Positions 27,334 to 36,712 of a DNA stretch of 64,000 nt are shown in pieces. The stretch covers positions 18,398 to 82,397 of the forward strand of contig JAFSIV010000023.1 of the NCBI GenBank assembly GCA_017439585.1. The letters run 5' to 3'. Positions within the stretch are counted from its first letter, which is position 1, and the number at the start of each line of letters is the position of its first letter. The notes beneath the pieces were generated by a model. The model was not told where the DNA came from. It ran no database searches and worked only from the letters and a program-made list of their open reading frames with translations. Made by a program: the position numbers and the translations under genes. The DNA comes from Clostridia bacterium (lineage in GTDB: Bacteria; Bacillota; Clostridia; Oscillospirales; Acutalibacteraceae).

Positions 27334-28164
27334 ATGAAAAATAATTCTTTATTAAAAGAATATTTAAAGAAGGGAACTCTTGTTGCGGCGCATAGAGGTA
27401 TTGCAGGAGGTAATCTCCCTTTCAATACTATTGATGCTTTTAAAGCGGCGCTTATACAAAAGGCAGATATTATTGAAACCGATGTTATAAAAAGCAAAGA
27501 CGGAGTACCGTTTATATTCCATATCGGTCAGGAGATTAATCACTTTAACCGTGATGATATAAACCTTACTGAAATGACAGCTGAAGAAATAAAAAAGGTG
27601 CGCTATGTTAATGCGGATAACAATGAAACCTTTTGCGCGCCGCCCACGCTGGACGAAGCGCTTGAACTGCTTAAAGGCCGTTGTCTTATAAATTTGGATC
27701 ACACATGGGAAGGCTGTTTCAAAGAAATGGTTGAATGTGTGAGAAAGCATGACATGGTGGATCAAGTTATTATCAAAACTGTGTCTGAGGATGAGTATCT
27801 TGATATGATAGAAGAGCTTGCACCTGATTTTATGTATATGACAATGCTTAATAAACCAGAGGATAGTATTGATAAAATTTTAGAAAGAAACATAAACTTT
27901 GTTGGAGTTGAACTTATTTTCGATGATGATACAACCGAGCTTGTATCACCTGAAAATATTGAATATTATCATAATAAAGGTTTGTTTGTTTGGGTTAACG
28001 CTATACTTTTCGATTATACTATGCAATTAAGCGGCGGACATTCGGATGATGTTTCTATTGTTGGTAATTTTGAGGACGGTTGGGGTTGGCTTGTTGACCG
28101 AAAATTTGATGTTATTCAGACCGATTGGCCAATGCTCTTAAAAGAATATCTTACCAATAGATAA
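27334..28164 (+). CDS. Glycerophosphodiester phosphodiesterase family protein
   Basis: 276 residues, no signal peptide. The GDPD core is visible: AAHRGIAGG with H20 and R21, IIETDVIKSKDG with E48 and D50 as metal ligands, and FIFHIG with H63. The usual ENT after HRG is FNT here, and the usual HD is HIG. Later motifs (LINLDHTWEG, GLFVWVNA, IQTDWP) fit the TIM barrel. Family members hydrolyse glycerophosphodiesters to glycerol 3-phosphate and an alcohol. Its place in a sugar locus is unexpected. It may act on a glycosylated glycerophosphate or have a drifted substrate. Confidence 0.82.
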   Translation: MKNNSLLKEYLKKGTLVAAHRGIAGGNLPFNTIDAFKAALIQKADIIETDVIKSKDGVPFIFHIGQEINHFNRDDINLTEMTAEEIKKVRYVNADNNETFCAPPTLDEALELLKGRCLINLDHTWEGCFKEMVECVRKHDMVDQVIIKTVSEDEYLDMIEELAPDFMYMTMLNKPEDSIDKILERNINFVGVELIFDDDTTELVSPENIEYYHNKGLFVWVNAILFDYTMQLSGGHSDDVSIVGNFEDGWGWLVDRKFDVIQTDWPMLLKEYLTNR

Positions 28165-28199
28165 GTATAACTTCTATAAATGATTATGGGGATACGGTA

Positions 28200-30374
28200 A
28201 TGAAAAACTGGGTTATAGAAAAAAACAGCTTTGATGCAGTAGATATAGAAAAACATGGCAGTAAATTCTTATTAGGCAACGGTTTTATGGGTTACAGAGG
28301 AACTATGGAAGAATATAGTGCTGAGCAGCTTGTTGCCGTAAACCTTGCAGGTTTTTTCGATTTGGCTGAAAATAGCAACTGGCGCGAGTCGGTTAACGCG
28401 CCTAACCCGTTATATACTGTGGTAGTCGCAGACGGTATTGAACTTAATTTAAGTAAACTTGAAGCTGGTTCGCATTATCAATCCCTTGATATAAAAAATG
28501 GTATTCATACAAGAAAAACCGTTTTCAATGTTGCTGGTGTTAATATCACCGTAAAAGCAGAACGCTTTGTTAGTATGGCAAGAGAAAATATTATGGCATT
28601 AAAGTATTGTGTTACTGCTGATAAAGATATTGATATAACTGTTAAAACAGGTATAGATAAAAATGTTTGGGATATTTCGGGCAAGCATTTAAACTATATT
28701 TTCGAAAAGCAAGATAATAATTATTTAGAGTTAAATTGCGAAACAGTACAGCTTAAAAATAAATTAAAGGTTTTAGAAGCATTTGTTGGTTTAGATAATA
28801 TAAAAAACGAAAATCTTTTACATATTGCAAATATAAGCCTTAAAGCAAATGAAGAATTTGAGTTTGTTAAATTCGGCGGTGTTTATCATAGTGAAAGCCT
28901 TGAAAATATAAATTTTTCGAATGATGTAAATGCAGGCTATGAAGCCTTAAAAAATGAACATATCAAGGCTTGGGAAAAGATATGGCAAAACAGCGATGTT
29001 GTAATTGAGGGAGACGCTGTCGCACAGTTAGCACTTCGTTATAGTATTTACCATCTTTGCATTATTGCACCTCATAATACCGATAAATGCGGAATACCTG
29101 CACGCGGTCTTTCGGGGCAAGTATATAAGGGTGCAGCATTTTGGGATACTGAAATGTTTATGCTTCCCTTTTTCCAATTTACCGATAGCAAGGTTGCAAG
29201 AAACCTTTTGAAGTACAGAGTTAATACCTTAGAGGGTGCTAAAAGAAAGGCAAAGCTACTCGGTCATGAGGGTGCTTTCTTTGCTTGGGAAAGTCAGGAA
29301 ACAGGTGACGATGCCTGTACCCTCTTTAATGTAACCGATATATTTACAAATAGACCTTTAAGAACCTATTTTATGGATAAGCAAATTCACATTTCGGCAG
29401 ATATAGTGTTTGCTATGTGGGATTATTGCAGAACAACAGGCGATTACACTATTCTTACTGACGGCGGTTTAGAGCTTATGTATCAATGTATGTGGTTTTT
29501 CTATACATATTCTGCATTTAAACCACATAAAAACCGTTATGAGCTTTTAGATGCTATTGGTCCTGACGAATACCACGAAAGAGTAAATAATAATGCCTTT
29601 ACCAATGTTATGGTAAAGCATGCGGCAGATATTTTCCTACTTGCTATTGATAAGGTAAAGGACGACAATCCCGAATATTTTAAAGAATTTAATATAGATT
29701 TAAGCTGGGCTTATGATTTTGCAAAAAAATTATATGTTCCACAGCCTAATGAAAAGGGAATCATAGAGCAGTTTGACGGTTACTTCAAATTGGAAGATGT
29801 AACACCCGAAATTCTTAAAACAAGAGAGCTTAAAAAGAACGAGTATTGGGGCGGTCACGGTCTGGCATCTACTACAATGACCTTAAAACAAGCCGACGTT
29901 GTAATGATGCTAAATGTTTTCAGAAATGAATACAGTAAAGAAATAAAGAAAGCTAACTGGGAATTTTACGAGCCCTACACAGAACACGGTTCAAGCCTTT
30001 CGGCTTGCGCTTATGCAATAGTGGCGGCAGAAATTGGCAATACCGATTGGGCATATAAATACTTTATGAAAACTGCAACGGTTGACCTTACGGGTGATAC
30101 AAAGCAGTATTTAGGCTCGCAATATATAGGCGGTACTCACCCTGCGGCAAACGGCGGTGCTTGGAATACTGCAATATTAGGCTTTGCGGGCGTTAGCTTT
30201 ACTAATGATACCTTGGATATATCTCCGAGACTTCCTAAGAATTGGGATAGCCTTGCATTTAAACTTAATTGGAAAGGCGATAAGCTGGGTATTAAAATCA
30301 CCGCAAACCAAGTGAAAATAGAGGGTATAACCAATTCTAAGGTTACGGTTTATGGAGAGGAATATAAGAAATGA
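28200..30374 (+). CDS. GH65 glycoside phosphorylase (kojibiose/nigerose/maltose-type)
   Basis: 724 residues, cytoplasmic. The order of domains is a beta-sandwich (about 1-260, beginning FLLGNGFMGYRGTMEEY), a helical linker, an (alpha/alpha)6 barrel (about 310-640) and a small C-terminal beta domain. The general acid motif AIGPDEYHERVNNN places the catalytic Glu at residue 457. The phosphate-binding region is around HGSSLSACAYAI. GH65 phosphorylases cleave alpha-glucosides with inversion, releasing beta-glucose 1-phosphate. This is exactly the substrate of the beta-phosphoglucomutase encoded next, whose ATG overlaps this gene's end by four bases. The linkage (1,2, 1,3, 1,4 or glucosylglycerol) cannot be decided from sequence. 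Confidence 0.9.
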   Translation: MKNWVIEKNSFDAVDIEKHGSKFLLGNGFMGYRGTMEEYSAEQLVAVNLAGFFDLAENSNWRESVNAPNPLYTVVVADGIELNLSKLEAGSHYQSLDIKNGIHTRKTVFNVAGVNITVKAERFVSMARENIMALKYCVTADKDIDITVKTGIDKNVWDISGKHLNYIFEKQDNNYLELNCETVQLKNKLKVLEAFVGLDNIKNENLLHIANISLKANEEFEFVKFGGVYHSESLENINFSNDVNAGYEALKNEHIKAWEKIWQNSDVVIEGDAVAQLALRYSIYHLCIIAPHNTDKCGIPARGLSGQVYKGAAFWDTEMFMLPFFQFTDSKVARNLLKYRVNTLEGAKRKAKLLGHEGAFFAWESQETGDDACTLFNVTDIFTNRPLRTYFMDKQIHISADIVFAMWDYCRTTGDYTILTDGGLELMYQCMWFFYTYSAFKPHKNRYELLDAIGPDEYHERVNNNAFTNVMVKHAADIFLLAIDKVKDDNPEYFKEFNIDLSWAYDFAKKLYVPQPNEKGIIEQFDGYFKLEDVTPEILKTRELKKNEYWGGHGLASTTMTLKQADVVMMLNVFRNEYSKEIKKANWEFYEPYTEHGSSLSACAYAIVAAEIGNTDWAYKYFMKTATVDLTGDTKQYLGSQYIGGTHPAANGGAWNTAILGFAGVSFTNDTLDISPRLPKNWDSLAFKLNWKGDKLGIKITANQVKIEGITNSKVTVYGEEYKK

Positions 30375-31027
30375 GTCTTAAAGCATTAATTTTTGATTTA
30401 GACGGTGTTTTAACCGATACTGCAAAATATCATTATTTGGCTTGGAAAAAGCTTGCAGACGAATTAGGATATTATTTTGACGAGGAGATAAACGAGCTTT
30501 TAAAGGGTGTATCACGTATAAATTCTTTTGAAATTATCCTTAAAAAAAATAATGCAACCGATAAATACACACCCGAAGAAAAGGAAACTTTGGCAAATAA
30601 AAAGAACGATTATTATAAGGAAATGATTGAGCAGTTAACACCCGACGATATATTGGAGGGTATACTTCCTTTCATAACCGAGGCGAGAAATAACGGCATT
30701 AAATGTGCTGTGGCATCAATCAGTAAAAACGCACCAAGAGTTTTAGAGCTTCTTGAAATCTCGGATTTGTTCGATTACATAGCAGACGCGGCTCTTGTAA
30801 AGCAACCGAAACCTCATCCTGAAATATTTTTAACCTGTGCAAAGGCTTTGGGATTTGAGCCGAGTGAGTGTATTGGAATTGAAGATGCTCAGGCAGGAAT
30901 AGAAGCTATACATAGCGCAGGAATGCTGTCGGTTGGAGTTAATGTAACAGTTACATCTGTTAAACCTGATGTTGTGTTAAACTCTACAGCAGAATTGAAT
31001 TTCGAAAAATTACGCAAGTATTGTTAG
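30371..31027 (+). CDS. pgmB: Beta-phosphoglucomutase (HAD family)
   Basis: 218 residues of the HAD superfamily, subfamily with a helical cap. Motif I is IFDLDGVLTDT with D9 nucleophile and D11 acid/base. Motif II serine is in VASISKN, motif III lysine in VKQPKPHPE, and motif IV acidic residues in GIEDAQAGIEA. It converts beta-glucose 1-phosphate to glucose 6-phosphate through beta-glucose 1,6-bisphosphate. It overlaps the GH65 gene (ATGA-type), so the two products are coupled, which is the standard pairing for inverting alpha-glucoside phosphorylases. Confidence 0.93.
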   Translation: MSLKALIFDLDGVLTDTAKYHYLAWKKLADELGYYFDEEINELLKGVSRINSFEIILKKNNATDKYTPEEKETLANKKNDYYKEMIEQLTPDDILEGILPFITEARNNGIKCAVASISKNAPRVLELLEISDLFDYIADAALVKQPKPHPEIFLTCAKALGFEPSECIGIEDAQAGIEAIHSAGMLSVGVNVTVTSVKPDVVLNSTAELNFEKLRKYC

Positions 31028-31054
31028 TATGCATATATCAAGGGTGTGTTTTAA

Positions 31055-33502
31055 ATGAATAAAACCGAAAAAACTGAAAAAAGAATTGAAGAATTGCTAA
31101 AAGAGATGACGATTGAAGAAAAAGTGTCTCTTTGTCATGCAAATTCGAAATTCACAGTAGCGGGTATCGAGCGTTTGGGTATTCCCGAACTCAGTCTGTC
31201 GGATGGTCCGCATGGAATTCGTTCGGAAATAGCAAAGCACGACTGGACTTGTCTTAACCGCGAGGAAGACAGATGCACATACCTCCCAACCGAAACTGCC
31301 CTTGCAGCCACCTTTAACCCCTCGCTTGCAAGAAAATTCGGCGAGGTTTTAGGCAGCGAGGCCAGATACAGAGAAAAGGATATAGTTTTAGGCCCAGGTG
31401 TAAATATCATAAGAACTCCCCTTTGTGGCAGAAATTTTGAATATATGAGCGAAGACCCTTGCTTGATAGAAAACTTAGCGCCTGAGCTTGTAAAGGGTAT
31501 CGAATCTCAGGATACGGCGGCTTGCGTTAAGCATTATGCTCTTAACAATCAGGAGCTAGACCGTTTTGGAACAAATCCGATTGTTAGCGAAAGAGCGCTT
31601 AATGAAATTTATTTAAAGGGATTTTATTCCGCTATAATTGAGGGCGGTGCATCCTCTGTTATGGGTGCATACAATAAGCATAATAATCAGTATATGTGCC
31701 ATAATAAATACCTTGTTAATGATATTTTAAAAGGCAAATGGGGCTTTGAGGGTGTGTATCTTACTGATTGGGCAGGATGCCACGATACCGAGGAGGCTAT
31801 ATATAACGGTCTCGATTTAGAAATGGGTACTAATGCTGATTATAACGATTATTATCTTGCAAATCCGTTTTTAGAAAGAGCTAAGGAAAGCGAAGAGGTA
31901 AGGAAGCTTCTCGACGATAAGGTTCGCAGAATTTTAAGACTTATGTTTAGTGTAAATAAATTCGGCGAAAACCGTAAAAAAGGTGAGTTTAACACCAAAG
32001 AGCATCAGCAGGCAACTTATGATATTGCATCAGAGGCAATGGTGCTTATTAAAAATGATAATAATGTTTTGCCTATAAGAAAAGAAAATCTTAAAAAGAT
32101 ATTAGTTTTAGGACCGAATGCTACTGCGAAGCACGCTGAGGGCGGTAACAGCAGCGGTGTTAGAACTGTGTATGAAATCTCTCTATTAGAGGGAATTAAA
32201 AACCGTTTTGGTGATATTTGCGAAATAGAATATGAAAAAGGTACTCTCGAAAACAAGCATCACCATATTCCAACTAACTGCCTTAATATCATTGAAACCA
32301 AGGCAGGCGTTCGCGCGGTTAAACAGATTTCGTATAAAAAGGACGAAAACGGAGATTTAAAAGAGCAAATAGATTTCTGCAATAATACCGATTTGGCGGT
32401 TTCAGGCGCTGAAACTTATAGTTTGTATTTTAGTGCAACTGTGCCCGAAAGCGGAGAAATCAGCATTAAAGTTCGTTCTTCGGTTGGATATGATTTAAAG
32501 ATTAACGGAAAAAGCTGTTTAGACCAGCCTTTCTATTGGCGGTTGCATATAAAGGAGAAGGAATATACCTTAAATGCCCAAAAAGGCGAAACTATAAATT
32601 TTGAAATAAATATTGACTGTCAGGGAAATGAGGCTGTTTTTGATTTTGGATGGCTGTTGGATAGTGAAAATATTACAAGCTCTGATAATAGTTTAATGAA
32701 AAAAGCGGCGGCGGCTGATTATGTTATATACTGCGGCGGAATAGACCACAGTATTGATACCGAGGGTTTTGATAAATATAATATGAAGCTTGCCTTAGAA
32801 CAGAACACACTTATAGAAGAACTTGCAAAGGTTAATCCTAATACTATTGCGGTTATAACTGCGGGCTCACCTGTTGAAATGCCTTGGCTCGATAAGGTTA
32901 ATTCGGTTATCTGGACATGGTATGCAGGTATGGAGGGTGGTAATGCCCTTGCCGATATCTTGGCAGGAACTATTATCCCGAGCGGAAAAATGCCCTTTAC
33001 TATTCCTAAAAAGTATGAGGACTGTCCCGTTGCGAGATACGGTGAGTATAAATCAGGCGACTGCAAATATAATGAGGATATTCTGGTGGGTTACAGAGGC
33101 TTTGATTATGACAAAATTGAGCCGTTGGTAGCTTTTGGACACGGACTTTCTTATAGCGAGTTTGAATACAGTGAGCTTAAAGCCTCCGTTTTGGAGGACA
33201 GTGCAGAAATCACCTTTAAGATTAAAAATATCGGTGATTTTGTTGCAAAGGAAACCGCTCAGATTTATATAAGCGACCCTGTTTGCAGTGTTAAGCGCCC
33301 ACCAAAAGAGCTTAGAGCTTTCGAAAAGGTTGAATTAGCTCCAAATGAAACAAAGGAAATCAAGCTTTATATTAACCGAAAGGACCTTTCTTTTTATGAC
33401 GAGGAAATCGGCGACTGGAAGCTCGAAAAGGGTGAATTTGAGGTTTTAGTCGGCTCTTCTTCGAGGGATATAAGACTTATTAGTAGCTTTGAAATTTTAT
33501 AA
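31055..33502 (+). CDS. GH3 beta-glucosidase with PA14 insertion
   Basis: 815 residues, no signal peptide, so cytoplasmic. An N-terminal barrel contains LSDGPHGIR, CVKHYALNNQE and the nucleophile motif VYLTDWAG with D238. The alpha/beta sandwich domain contains VLGPNA and is interrupted at about 405-545 by a PA14-like beta domain (TYSLYFSATVPESGEISIKV, DLKINGKS). A fibronectin-III-like domain closes the protein (about 700-815). This layout matches beta-glucosidases active on laminari- or gentio-oligosaccharides, where the PA14 part shapes the +1 site. It should release glucose from the imported beta-glucan fragments. Confidence 0.92.
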   Translation: MNKTEKTEKRIEELLKEMTIEEKVSLCHANSKFTVAGIERLGIPELSLSDGPHGIRSEIAKHDWTCLNREEDRCTYLPTETALAATFNPSLARKFGEVLGSEARYREKDIVLGPGVNIIRTPLCGRNFEYMSEDPCLIENLAPELVKGIESQDTAACVKHYALNNQELDRFGTNPIVSERALNEIYLKGFYSAIIEGGASSVMGAYNKHNNQYMCHNKYLVNDILKGKWGFEGVYLTDWAGCHDTEEAIYNGLDLEMGTNADYNDYYLANPFLERAKESEEVRKLLDDKVRRILRLMFSVNKFGENRKKGEFNTKEHQQATYDIASEAMVLIKNDNNVLPIRKENLKKILVLGPNATAKHAEGGNSSGVRTVYEISLLEGIKNRFGDICEIEYEKGTLENKHHHIPTNCLNIIETKAGVRAVKQISYKKDENGDLKEQIDFCNNTDLAVSGAETYSLYFSATVPESGEISIKVRSSVGYDLKINGKSCLDQPFYWRLHIKEKEYTLNAQKGETINFEINIDCQGNEAVFDFGWLLDSENITSSDNSLMKKAAAADYVIYCGGIDHSIDTEGFDKYNMKLALEQNTLIEELAKVNPNTIAVITAGSPVEMPWLDKVNSVIWTWYAGMEGGNALADILAGTIIPSGKMPFTIPKKYEDCPVARYGEYKSGDCKYNEDILVGYRGFDYDKIEPLVAFGHGLSYSEFEYSELKASVLEDSAEITFKIKNIGDFVAKETAQIYISDPVCSVKRPPKELRAFEKVELAPNETKEIKLYINRKDLSFYDEEIGDWKLEKGEFEVLVGSSSRDIRLISSFEIL

Positions 33503-33522
33503 AATTAGTTTTGGAGATTAGT

Positions 33523-34572
33523 ATGAGTAATATATGTGAGATTGATAAGAATTTTAAGGTTGAAACAAATCTTAATTTAAATGATGACATATATTATAAT
33601 GTCAAAGAAAATAATTGGTGTTTATTCGGTTTAGAGTTCGACGATAGGTTCATACGTATGCCTAAGGAAATTGCCAAAAAAGTAAGTAAAGGCGTTTTGA
33701 GTTTGCATAGCAATACCTCAGGCGGAAGACTCAGATTTATTACCGATTCGCCGTATGTTGCACTTGTGGCTCAAATGCCTGATAAGGTTAATTTTTCTCA
33801 TATGCCTCAAACAGCAATATCAGGTTTTGATTTATATGTTGGCGGTAGATTTTATTCGGCATTTATTCCTCCTGAGCAAATGGAAGATTCTTTTAGTAGC
33901 GTAGTGCGTTTTAGGAATGAGGCTAAGAAAAATATAACAATAAATTTTCCGCTTTATAATAATGTTGAAAATTTATATATAGGACTTAAAAAAGGTTCTT
34001 GTTTTGAAAAAGCTGAGGATTATAGGTCGGGTAAAAAGATTGTTTATTACGGTTCTTCAATAACCCAAGGCGGTTGCGTTTCGCGATCGGGACTCGCATA
34101 TCCCGCAATAATTTCAAACGAAATTGATTGCGATTATATCAATCTTGGATTTTCAGGAAGTGCATTAGGTGAAAAAGAAATGGCGGAGTATATAGGAAGG
34201 CTTAATCCTGATATATTTGTTTTAGACTATGACCATAATGCCCCAAATGAAGAGCATCTTAGAAATACACATGAAGCATTTTTTAAAACTTTCAGAAATA
34301 TTTGCCCTGAAACCCCTGTTATTATAATTTCGGCCCCTAATTTTAAATACGACTATTTTGATTGGAAAGCGCGGCGCGAAATTATTAAGCAAACATATAA
34401 CAACGCAGTTTCAAACCGTGACAAAAATGTTTATTTTATAGACGGTGAACAGCTTTGGGGAATAGATAATTGGGATTCTTGCACTGTTGACGGAACGCAT
34501 CCAAACGATTTAGGTCATTTTAAAATGGCTAAGGCAATATTGCCAACGATTAAAAAAATAATTTCATTATAA
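33523..34572 (+). CDS. SGNH/GDSL-type hydrolase, probable carbohydrate esterase
   Basis: 349 residues from the ATG at 33523, seven bases after TTTGGAGA. The in-frame TTG at 33511 overlaps that site. An N-terminal beta-sandwich (about 30-165, with LRFITDSPYVALVAQMP) precedes the SGNH domain. The serine block is YYGSSITQGGC with likely catalytic S179 (Ser replaces the usual Asp of GDS), then GFSGSALGE for the oxyanion Gly and DGTHPNDLGH for the Asp/His pair. No signal peptide. It probably removes acetyl or other ester groups from imported oligosaccharides. Last gene of the locus, before a strong terminator. Confidence 0.87.
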   Translation: MSNICEIDKNFKVETNLNLNDDIYYNVKENNWCLFGLEFDDRFIRMPKEIAKKVSKGVLSLHSNTSGGRLRFITDSPYVALVAQMPDKVNFSHMPQTAISGFDLYVGGRFYSAFIPPEQMEDSFSSVVRFRNEAKKNITINFPLYNNVENLYIGLKKGSCFEKAEDYRSGKKIVYYGSSITQGGCVSRSGLAYPAIISNEIDCDYINLGFSGSALGEKEMAEYIGRLNPDIFVLDYDHNAPNEEHLRNTHEAFFKTFRNICPETPVIIISAPNFKYDYFDWKARREIIKQTYNNAVSNRDKNVYFIDGEQLWGIDNWDSCTVDGTHPNDLGHFKMAKAILPTIKKIISL

Positions 34573-34575
34573 AAT

Positions 34576-34610
34576 AAAAGCTCCTCGTTCATTGAAACGA
34601 GGAGCTTTTT
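34576..34610. terminator. Bidirectional terminator between glucan locus and rhamnose operon
   Basis: AAAAGCTCCTCGTT and AACGAGGAGCTTTT form a 14-base stem with a six-base loop. T-runs occur on both strands, so it ends both convergent units. Confidence 0.9.
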
Positions 34611-34629
34611 ATATCTATTAGATTATGTT

Positions 34630-35448
34630 TTATTTTAGATTAAGAAAATCTTTTCTGTAATCAAGGCCAAAAGCTTCGGCAACTGCCTTTAATTCGTCGT
34701 CCTTGATGGTGTTTTTATGGGGCAAATGAGCTATGAGCATATAAAGCTCGGCGGCTTTTTCAACAGTTTCAATAAGACCGAAGGTTTCGTCCATATCTCT
34801 GCCTGCGCCGTAAATACCGTGGAGTCCCCAAACAACAAGACGGTAATCCTCCATCTTCTTCGCGGTTGCGATACCAATGTAGTTATTGCCGCAAATCATC
34901 CAAGGAAGCACGCCGATACCGTCAGGGAAAACAACGATACATTCGGTACACATTTCCCAAATTGTATGGGTAAACTTCTTATCGTCGAGCTCGTGAACAT
35001 GAGTCATAGCTAGTGTATTTGTGGGGTGGGAATGCATAACAACTCTATGATTAGGGTCTTTTTTAAGTCTGGTCATATGGCTCATTAAATGCGCGGGTAA
35101 TTCGCTTGTGAATTTACCGCCATCCTTATAACCCCAAAGAAGCTCTGCGGTTGTTCCGTCCTTAGCGATACGAATAATTCCAAGGTTGTTTTCAGGGTCA
35201 TGCTCAACATTTTTGAAATATTTGCCTGTTCCTGTAACAATAAATATTTTGCCGATAAGCTCGGTTGCATCAAAACCGGTTGGGATTCTGCGAATAACAT
35301 TGTTTAGGTCCAAATACTCGGCAACCTGCTCTTTTTCAAGCATATAACTGATGTTGCCACCGTTTCTTTCGTCCCAACCTAAGCGATACATATTAGCGGT
35401 TGCTTTTTTCATTTCCTCCACAAAAGGAGCGGTTAAAATATCTTTCAT
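34630..35448 (-). CDS. rhaD: L-rhamnulose-1-phosphate aldolase
   Basis: 272 residues, class II (zinc) aldolase family of the RhaD type. The zinc-binding region is RVVMHSHPTNTLAMTHVHE, and GWDERNGGNIS near the N-terminus binds phosphate. A later His in WGLHGIYGAG completes the metal site. It cleaves rhamnulose 1-phosphate to dihydroxyacetone phosphate and L-lactaldehyde. The ATG at 35448 is about nine bases from AGAGAGGA. An in-frame TTG at 35454 is too close to that site. Last gene of rhaB-rhaA-rhaD. Confidence 0.95.
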   Translation of the reverse strand: MKDILTAPFVEEMKKATANMYRLGWDERNGGNISYMLEKEQVAEYLDLNNVIRRIPTGFDATELIGKIFIVTGTGKYFKNVEHDPENNLGIIRIAKDGTTAELLWGYKDGGKFTSELPAHLMSHMTRLKKDPNHRVVMHSHPTNTLAMTHVHELDDKKFTHTIWEMCTECIVVFPDGIGVLPWMICGNNYIGIATAKKMEDYRLVVWGLHGIYGAGRDMDETFGLIETVEKAAELYMLIAHLPHKNTIKDDELKAVAEAFGLDYRKDFLNLK

Positions 35449-35450
35449 TT

Positions 35451-36710
35451 TCAAATTCCTCTCTTTGCTAAAACTTGTGATTCATAGGTTTTCACTTCGT
35501 TAAACCATTCGCCGTCTTGAAGAACACCGCACTGTTTGCAATATTCGGCCCAAACATCTCCGAAAGGCATTGTTTTAAGTTCTTCCTGCATAACCATAAG
35601 CTCGCTCCAGTTATTATCGTTTTGGAGAGCGGTCATATCGGGAGTAAGAAGCGCCATAAGCAGAGCTTTTTGAACATTTCTAAATCCTGTGGTCCAAGCG
35701 GAAATTCTGTTAATAGAAGCATCAAAGTAATCAAGAGCAATCTTAACTCTACCGTCAAGACCGCCTGTTCGAACGATTTCCTTGCAGATTTCTTTTGTTT
35801 CATCATCTAAAAGCACAACATGGTCAGAGTCCCAACGGATAGGACGGGTTACATGAAGTGCAATTTCGGGGAAGAAAGCAAGGAGAGCAGGGATTTTATC
35901 AGATACAACCTCGGTTGGATGATAATGCCCGTTATCCATAAGAGGAATGCATTTATCCTTGTTCATAGCGGCATAGGAAAGAGAAAATTCTGCGCTACCA
36001 ACAGTATAAGCCTCAACACCGATACCGAACACCTTTGATTCAACGCAGGGCTTAACCTTATTAAAGTCAAAAGGCTCGCTTAAAATTTCGTCGATAGATT
36101 CTTTATAACGAATACGGGGACCCATTCGGTCAGCAGGGATATCCTTAAAACCGTCTCCGGTCCAGATATTCATAACACATTCCTGACCTAATTCCTCTGC
36201 GAAATACTCTGAAATTCTGATACAGGCTTTGCCGTGTTCAATCCAGAATTTTCGGGTTTCTTCGTTAGGACTTGAAAGGGTTAACGGGTCGCACATGGGG
36301 TGAGAGAAAAAGGTTGGATTAAAGTCGCAGCCGAGACCTCGCTCTTTACAGAAATCAACCCACTTTTTAAAATGCTTGGGCTCGATTTTATCACGGTCAA
36401 CCCAGCCACCGTTTTCCTCGTCAAAAATAGCATAGCAAGCGTGAAGATTAAGTTTTTTAGTGCCTGGGCAAAGTTTTAAAACAACATCTAAATCTGCCAT
36501 AAGCTCTTCGGGAGTGGTTGCTCTGCCTGGGTAATTACCTGTGGTCTGAATACCGCCTGATAGAGCGTCAACCTTTTGGTCAAAACCGCGAACATCATCA
36601 CCCTGCCAACAATGAAGGGCAACTGGAACGCTCATAAGTTTTTTAATAGCCTTATCGGTATCAATACCGAGCTTCGCATACATTTCCTTAGCTTCAATAT
36701 ATCTGTTCAT
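35451..36710 (-). CDS. rhaA: L-rhamnose isomerase
   Basis: 419 residues, the normal length of the RhaA family and collinear with it from the start. Recognisable blocks are VALHCWQGDDVRGFD, TTGNYPGRATTPEEL, LNLHACYAIF, CDFNPTFFSHP, NIWTGDGFKD and PLMDNGHYHPTE, which carry the metal-binding acidic and His residues. It converts L-rhamnose to L-rhamnulose in the cytoplasm. It starts two bases after the rhaB stop, behind GGAGGTTTAATT. Confidence 0.97.
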   Translation of the reverse strand: MNRYIEAKEMYAKLGIDTDKAIKKLMSVPVALHCWQGDDVRGFDQKVDALSGGIQTTGNYPGRATTPEELMADLDVVLKLCPGTKKLNLHACYAIFDEENGGWVDRDKIEPKHFKKWVDFCKERGLGCDFNPTFFSHPMCDPLTLSSPNEETRKFWIEHGKACIRISEYFAEELGQECVMNIWTGDGFKDIPADRMGPRIRYKESIDEILSEPFDFNKVKPCVESKVFGIGVEAYTVGSAEFSLSYAAMNKDKCIPLMDNGHYHPTEVVSDKIPALLAFFPEIALHVTRPIRWDSDHVVLLDDETKEICKEIVRTGGLDGRVKIALDYFDASINRISAWTTGFRNVQKALLMALLTPDMTALQNDNNWSELMVMQEELKTMPFGDVWAEYCKQCGVLQDGEWFNEVKTYESQVLAKRGI

Positions 36711-36712
36711 AA

